NCBI GenBank assembly: GCA_045545455.1
Contig: JAZQAY010000118.1
Location: 1 to 9,343, forward strand
Length of the DNA stretch: 9,343 nucleotides
Reading direction: 5' to 3'
From: RUG754 sp045545455
GTDB lineage: Bacteria; Bacillota; Clostridia; Peptostreptococcales; Anaerovoracaceae
The position numbers and the translations under genes were made by a program. Shown here piece by piece: positions 6,414-9,343 of this stretch (within the stretch, counting starts at the first letter, position 1; each line of letters starts with the position of its first letter). The notes under the pieces were generated by a model, which saw nothing but the letters and a program-made list of their open reading frames with translations, was not told the DNA's origin and ran no database searches.

Positions 6414-7925
6414 TTATCTCGTTATGGCTTTTTTTGCTTTCTTTATGGCCTTCTCGCTGCAGACCAGTCTGCAGAGGTGGCAGCCCACGCATCTGCTTCC
6501 GATTAGCGTCGGCCTTCTGGTTTCAGGGTCGAACTTTATGGCCTGATGGCCTCCGTCCCTGCAGGAGATGTAGCACCTTCCGCAGCCGTTACAGAGCTCA
6601 TGGATGAATACGGGGAAGAGAACGGTGTCTCTTACGATTCCTTTGTGATCCACTACTGAGGCGGATGCTCCGCCGATGAGACTTCTCAGGGAAGATACAC
6701 CCTTCAGCTTCATGTACTCTGTAAGGCCTTCTATAAGGTCCTCAACTATCCTGTATCCGTATTGCATTACTGCAGTCGTGATCTGGACGGACCCGGATCC
6801 GAGAAGGATGAACTCAAGGGCATCGATCCAGGTCTCGATGCCGCCTATACCGCTCAGGTGCATATCCCGGAGTTCAGGACATCTGGACATATCTGAGATG
6901 AATCTTAAAGCGATGGGTTTGACCGCTGCTCCCGAGTAGCCTCCTACTATTGATCTTCCGCTTACCGCAGGCTCTGCCACGAGCCTGTCGATATCCACAC
7001 CGGTTATGGAATTTATGGTATTTATGGCTGATATGCCGTCAGCGCCGCCGCGCTTGGCGGCAAGGGCGATGGGTACCATATCCGTTATATTCGGTGTGAG
7101 TTTGGTAAGCACCGGAAGGCTCGTTCCGCGCCTTACGGCTCTGGTGAACTTCTCGACGAGCTCCTCGGACTGACCGATGGTAACTCCCAGTAAGTCGGAA
7201 TCCATATTAGGGCAGGAGAAATTGCATTCTATTACGGATGCGCCTGCCTTCTCGCAAAGGGATGCGAGCTCGGTCCATTCCTCTTCATTCTGGCCCATGA
7301 TCGATGCGATTATCACTTTGGTGGGGAATTCATCTCTCAACTTCTTGAAGATCTCAAGGTTCTCCTTGACGCTGTGGTCGGACAGCTGCTCTATGTTCTT
7401 GAATCCGCTGAAAGCGTGTGAACGGCCCCTTAAGACTGAAAACCTGGGTGAGGCTTCGTGCTGAGGGAAGGTGCAGATGGTCTTGAAGGACGCTCCTGCC
7501 CAGCCGGCCTCAAAGGCGCGTTTACACATGTCGTAACTGCTGGAAACGACCGACGATGACAGAAGGAAGGGATTTTCCAGAGGAACGCCGCAGATATCGG
7601 TCGAAATATCAGCGCCTTCCATAACGGGATCGGGCAGGTTCTGTCCGTCCTTTTTCGTCTGGATGAACATTTGACGGATGTCAACAGGCGATTTTTTTGC
7701 GTTTCGGATACAGGCTTTTTCACAGGGAGCACTGCAGTCTGTGCAGTCAAAATCCAGTTTTTTGATGGCGCCCCTGTAATTTCTGAAATAGAGCGAGCGC
7801 AAAATATCTCCAACGGAATCGCTCTTGGGGCACGCCTTGGAGCACTCCGGATCGTGGCAGAGCAGGCATCTGTTTATTTCGGACCTGTCAAAAGACAGTA
7901 TATATTTATCGGATCTTTCAATCAT
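6414..7925 (-). CDS. PreA-like dihydropyrimidine dehydrogenase/dihydroorotate dehydrogenase-family iron-sulfur flavoprotein
   Basis: The 503-residue cytosolic oxidoreductase has three parts. The N-terminus (about 1-105) carries two cysteine sets, C20/C23/C28/C32 and C61/C64/C68/C72. It resembles the Fe-S domain of dihydropyrimidine dehydrogenase (DPD), including the RCLLCHDPECSKACP segment. Residues 106-410 are an FMN barrel of the DHODH/DPD class, with candidate FMN contacts K148, N235 (in NFSCP), K275, N302, the GYSG loop (329-332) and GGIE (361-364). The C-terminus (about 440-490) holds two 4Fe-4S motifs, C445/C448/C451/C455 and C479/C482/C485/C489. The barrel and tail closely follow bacterial PreA, including CGRCYISCRDGGHQA. 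The FAD/NAD(P)H domains (PreT in bacteria) are absent, and no PreT gene lies beside it. ATG 7925 has a GGAAAGGAG site 6 bases upstream. It probably reduces or oxidises a pyrimidine or related ring, with substrate and electron partner unproven. Confidence 0.9.
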   Translation of the reverse strand: MIERSDKYILSFDRSEINRCLLCHDPECSKACPKSDSVGDILRSLYFRNYRGAIKKLDFDCTDCSAPCEKACIRNAKKSPVDIRQMFIQTKKDGQNLPDPVMEGADISTDICGVPLENPFLLSSSVVSSSYDMCKRAFEAGWAGASFKTICTFPQHEASPRFSVLRGRSHAFSGFKNIEQLSDHSVKENLEIFKKLRDEFPTKVIIASIMGQNEEEWTELASLCEKAGASVIECNFSCPNMDSDLLGVTIGQSEELVEKFTRAVRRGTSLPVLTKLTPNITDMVPIALAAKRGGADGISAINTINSITGVDIDRLVAEPAVSGRSIVGGYSGAAVKPIALRFISDMSRCPELRDMHLSGIGGIETWIDALEFILLGSGSVQITTAVMQYGYRIVEDLIEGLTEYMKLKGVSSLRSLIGGASASVVDHKGIVRDTVLFPVFIHELCNGCGRCYISCRDGGHQAIKFDPETRRPTLIGSRCVGCHLCRLVCSEKAIKKAKKAITR

Positions 7926-8031
7926 GAGAAACTCCTTTCCGTACGACTGTTATAGTAACGTAATTTTACCATATTTTGTATTAAATAAAAAGTGAAAAGA
8001 ATACATACAGTGGCAATGAGAATTAAGACGG

Positions 8032-8056
8032 CACTTTAAAAAATTGCTTTAAAGTG
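8032..8056. promoter_or_regulatory. Inverted repeat over the exporter promoter, candidate operator
   Basis: CACTTTAAA (8032-8040) and TTTAAAGTG (8048-8056) are perfect 9-bp inverted arms around a 7-base centre. The repeat covers the predicted -35 box and spacer of the exporter promoter, a usual place for a repressor site. A metal-sensing regulator would fit the downstream gene, but the sequence does not match a box I can name. There is no T-run after it, so it is not a terminator. Confidence 0.5.
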
Positions 8057-8063
8057 TTATAGT
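8035..8063 (+). promoter_or_regulatory. Probable promoter of the cation exporter gene
   Basis: TTTAAA (8035-8040, four of six consensus bases) and TATAGT (8058-8063, five of six) are 17 bases apart, predicting a start near 8070. The resulting leader is only about 25 bases. The -35 is weak, so this is a moderate call. Confidence 0.5.
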
Positions 8064-8087
8064 ATTCTTTGTTGAAAGATAATGAAC

Positions 8088-8093
8088 AAGAGG
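8088..8093 (+). promoter_or_regulatory. Ribosome-binding site AAGAGG of the cation exporter
   Basis: AAGAGG lies 1 base before the in-frame TTG at 8095, which is too close, but 10 bases before the in-frame TTG at 8104. The second TTG is therefore the better supported start. No in-frame ATG exists before codon 35, which lies inside the first membrane span, so a TTG start is needed either way. Confidence 0.5.
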
Positions 8094-8094
8094 T

Positions 8095-9279
8095 TTGAAC
8101 AAGTTGAAGGAAATTATCTGGAAAAAATTCATAAAGGATCACGAAAACGTAAAGGATCCTGAGGTAAGGAGCAGATATACGGGACTCACCGGCTTCATGG
8201 GGATAATCGTGAATACGGTGCTTTGCGTGATTAAGATAATCATCGGTCTCACCATAAACTCCATCGCGGTCATGGCTGACGGTATCCACGATATGGCTGA
8301 TTCGCTGGCGGCATCTGTGACCCTCATCGGAGCATATTTTTCAAAAAGACCTGCGGATGAGGAGCATCCCTACGGCCATGCAAGATCCGAATACATCGCG
8401 AGCCTCGTGGTTTCGGGGATCATCATGCTGGTGGGTTACGAACTCCTCAAGAACTCCGTTCTGAAGTGCATGCATCCGGAGGAGTCAGAGTTCTCCTGGG
8501 CAATAGTCGGCTTCATGGTATTTGCCATACTTTTAAAGGGCGCAAGTTCTTTGTTCATCATAGCGACGGGTAAGCACATCGGGTCGCTTCCTGTGATCGC
8601 AGCCGGAACGGACAACAGAAACGATGTCATAACCAGTATACTGATTTTGATAGGAATGCTGGTGCATCACTTCACGGGCTTTGACCCGGACGGATATCTG
8701 GGCATCCTTATGTCAGTCTTCATTCTTTACTCCGGATTCACCCTCATAAGGCAGACCGTGGATCAGCTTCTGGGAGCCAGGCCGGATCCTGAGATGGTGA
8801 AGGAGATGGAGGAGATCATTGAGTCTCATCCGGTAGTCCTGGGAGTCCACGACCTGGTGATCCATAATTACGGCCCCGGAAGGACCTACGCCACCTTCCA
8901 TGCAGAAGTGGATGCTGAGAGCGACCTGGTGGAGCTACACGATGCGCTGGATCATATAGAACGCGAAATAGAGGAAAAGATGGGAATAAACGTGACCTGC
9001 CATATGGATCCGGTATTCTCAGACGATCCTGTGAGAAAGGAACTCAGCGGGGTCATCGGAAAGGTACTTGAAGGATATGATGCGGTCAGGGGATACCACG
9101 ATCTGAGGATCGTTCACGATGAGGACAGGACAAAGGTGAGCTTCGACGTGGAGATCGCTCCGGGAAAGGAATTCTCAGGCGAAGAGATATCCGGGAAGCT
9201 GGCAGATGCGGTAAGATCCATGAACGGAGACCTTGAGATGGATATAAACTTCGATCAGGCATATACGGTTACGAAGTAA
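8095..9279 (+). CDS. Cation diffusion facilitator (CDF) family metal exporter
   Basis: CDF proteins are dimeric inner-membrane antiporters that expel divalent metals (Zn, Mn, Fe, Co) in exchange for protons. This one has up to 394 residues. Six spans follow a charged N-terminus (WKKFIKDHENVKDPEVRSRY). The transport site is visible as H65-x3-D69 in span 2 (ADGIHDMADS) and D173-x3-D177 in span 5 (GTDNRNDVITS). The HPYGHARSE loop (91-99) is the usual signature after span 2. Spans are followed by a cytoplasmic ferredoxin-like dimerisation domain (about 230-308) and a second, similar C-terminal region (about 310-394), making it longer than the usual ~300 residues. The Asp pair in span 5 recalls manganese exporters, while His in span 2 recalls zinc exporters, so the metal is not assignable. 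The start is a TTG at 8095 or, with better ribosome-site spacing, 8104. It directly abuts the next gene. Confidence 0.93.
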   Translation: MNKLKEIIWKKFIKDHENVKDPEVRSRYTGLTGFMGIIVNTVLCVIKIIIGLTINSIAVMADGIHDMADSLAASVTLIGAYFSKRPADEEHPYGHARSEYIASLVVSGIIMLVGYELLKNSVLKCMHPEESEFSWAIVGFMVFAILLKGASSLFIIATGKHIGSLPVIAAGTDNRNDVITSILILIGMLVHHFTGFDPDGYLGILMSVFILYSGFTLIRQTVDQLLGARPDPEMVKEMEEIIESHPVVLGVHDLVIHNYGPGRTYATFHAEVDAESDLVELHDALDHIEREIEEKMGINVTCHMDPVFSDDPVRKELSGVIGKVLEGYDAVRGYHDLRIVHDEDRTKVSFDVEIAPGKEFSGEEISGKLADAVRSMNGDLEMDINFDQAYTVTK

Positions 9280-9343
9280 ATGAAAGAAAAAGCTTATGAG
9301 ATAGCTGAATACGTTTCCCGCGCAGGCGGCAGGACATACTACG
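9280..9343 (+). CDS. Start of a probable CCA tRNA nucleotidyltransferase (3' end outside the window)
   Basis: An open frame begins with ATG immediately after the exporter's TAA and runs off the window after 21 codons. The visible protein, including IAEYVSRAGGRTYY, looks like the N-terminal helix and first strand of class II tRNA nucleotidyltransferases. In those proteins a segment such as AGGRxxxVGG-x-VRD follows, forming the nucleotide-binding entry. That decisive VGGxVRD motif lies beyond the window. There is no clear ribosome site before the ATG, so translation probably depends on ribosomes ending the exporter gene. The product name rests on a short similarity only. Confidence 0.5.
   Translation, partial: MKEKAYEIAEYVSRAGGRTYY

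Larger units (their letters stand above)
7926..8087. other. Divergent intergenic region between the PreA-like gene and the metal exporter
   Basis: This AT-rich spacer holds the ribosome site of the minus-strand gene (complement of 7932-7940, GGAAAGGAG). It also holds the promoter and inverted repeat of the plus-strand exporter. For the minus-strand gene I see only weak candidate -10 boxes (TACTAT, complement of 7952-7957; TAAAAT, complement of 7963-7968) without convincing -35 partners, so its promoter is not assigned. No riboswitch-like fold was recognised. Confidence 0.5.

Noticed and set aside
6358..6546. Short plus-strand frame at the convergent gene junction with hydrophobic residues
   Set aside because: It spans the bidirectional terminator and the antisense of the Fe-S tail of the PreA-like gene; the hydrophobic stretch is a by-product of the reverse complement.
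7671..7955. Plus-strand frame opposite the N-terminus of the PreA-like enzyme
   Set aside because: The minus-strand frame there encodes two clear Fe-S cysteine sets with a good ribosome site, so this is a shadow.
7990..8094. Manganese (yybP-ykoY-type) or other riboswitch before the metal exporter
   Set aside because: The predicted leader is only about 25 bases and I see no conserved aptamer core; the inverted repeat there is better explained as a protein site.

Overview
This window looks like chromosome from a low-to-moderate G+C Gram-positive anaerobe, most likely of the class Clostridia. The evidence is strong AGGAGG-type ribosome sites, sigma-A-like promoters, a GroEL with a GGM-rich tail, a Gram-positive style lipoprotein, and an iron-sulfur dihydropyrimidine dehydrogenase-like enzyme of anaerobic type. 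I cannot name a genus. I see no mobile element, rRNA, tRNA or CRISPR array. The sequence is densely coding, with no gene-free stretch over 300 bases.

Layout, left to right. (1) Bases 1-669 hold the 3' part of groEL, closed by an intrinsic terminator at 705-738. A very good promoter (680-708) overlaps that terminator and drives the next gene. (2) Bases 775-1428 encode a small multi-span membrane protein of unknown function, followed by two tandem terminators. (3) Bases 1599-6371 form a tightly coupled three-gene operon with overlapping stops and starts: an ABC ATPase, an FtsX-type permease with two large extracellular regions, and a secreted lipoprotein built of xxxLxxG heptads. Its promoter (1511-1539) abuts a cluster of three AGTTAG half-sites, which is a likely repressor operator. 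A strong hairpin at 6383-6411 ends the operon and probably also the convergent gene. (4) Bases 6414-7925 (minus strand) encode a single-chain enzyme combining the N-terminal Fe-S domain of dihydropyrimidine dehydrogenase with a PreA-like FMN domain and a C-terminal ferredoxin domain. It lacks the FAD/NAD(P)H part. (5) Bases 8095-9279 encode a cation diffusion facilitator metal exporter behind an inverted-repeat-bearing promoter. (6) Bases 9280-9343 begin a gene that resembles the start of a CCA tRNA nucleotidyltransferase.

The most distinctive unit is the ABC ATPase, FtsX permease and heptad-lipoprotein operon. I infer that it works as one envelope machine: the ATPase powers the permease, and the anchored heptad protein acts outside the membrane as an extracytoplasmic partner. 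The substrate is unknown. The PreA-like enzyme is the second point of interest, because its source of electrons is not encoded beside it.
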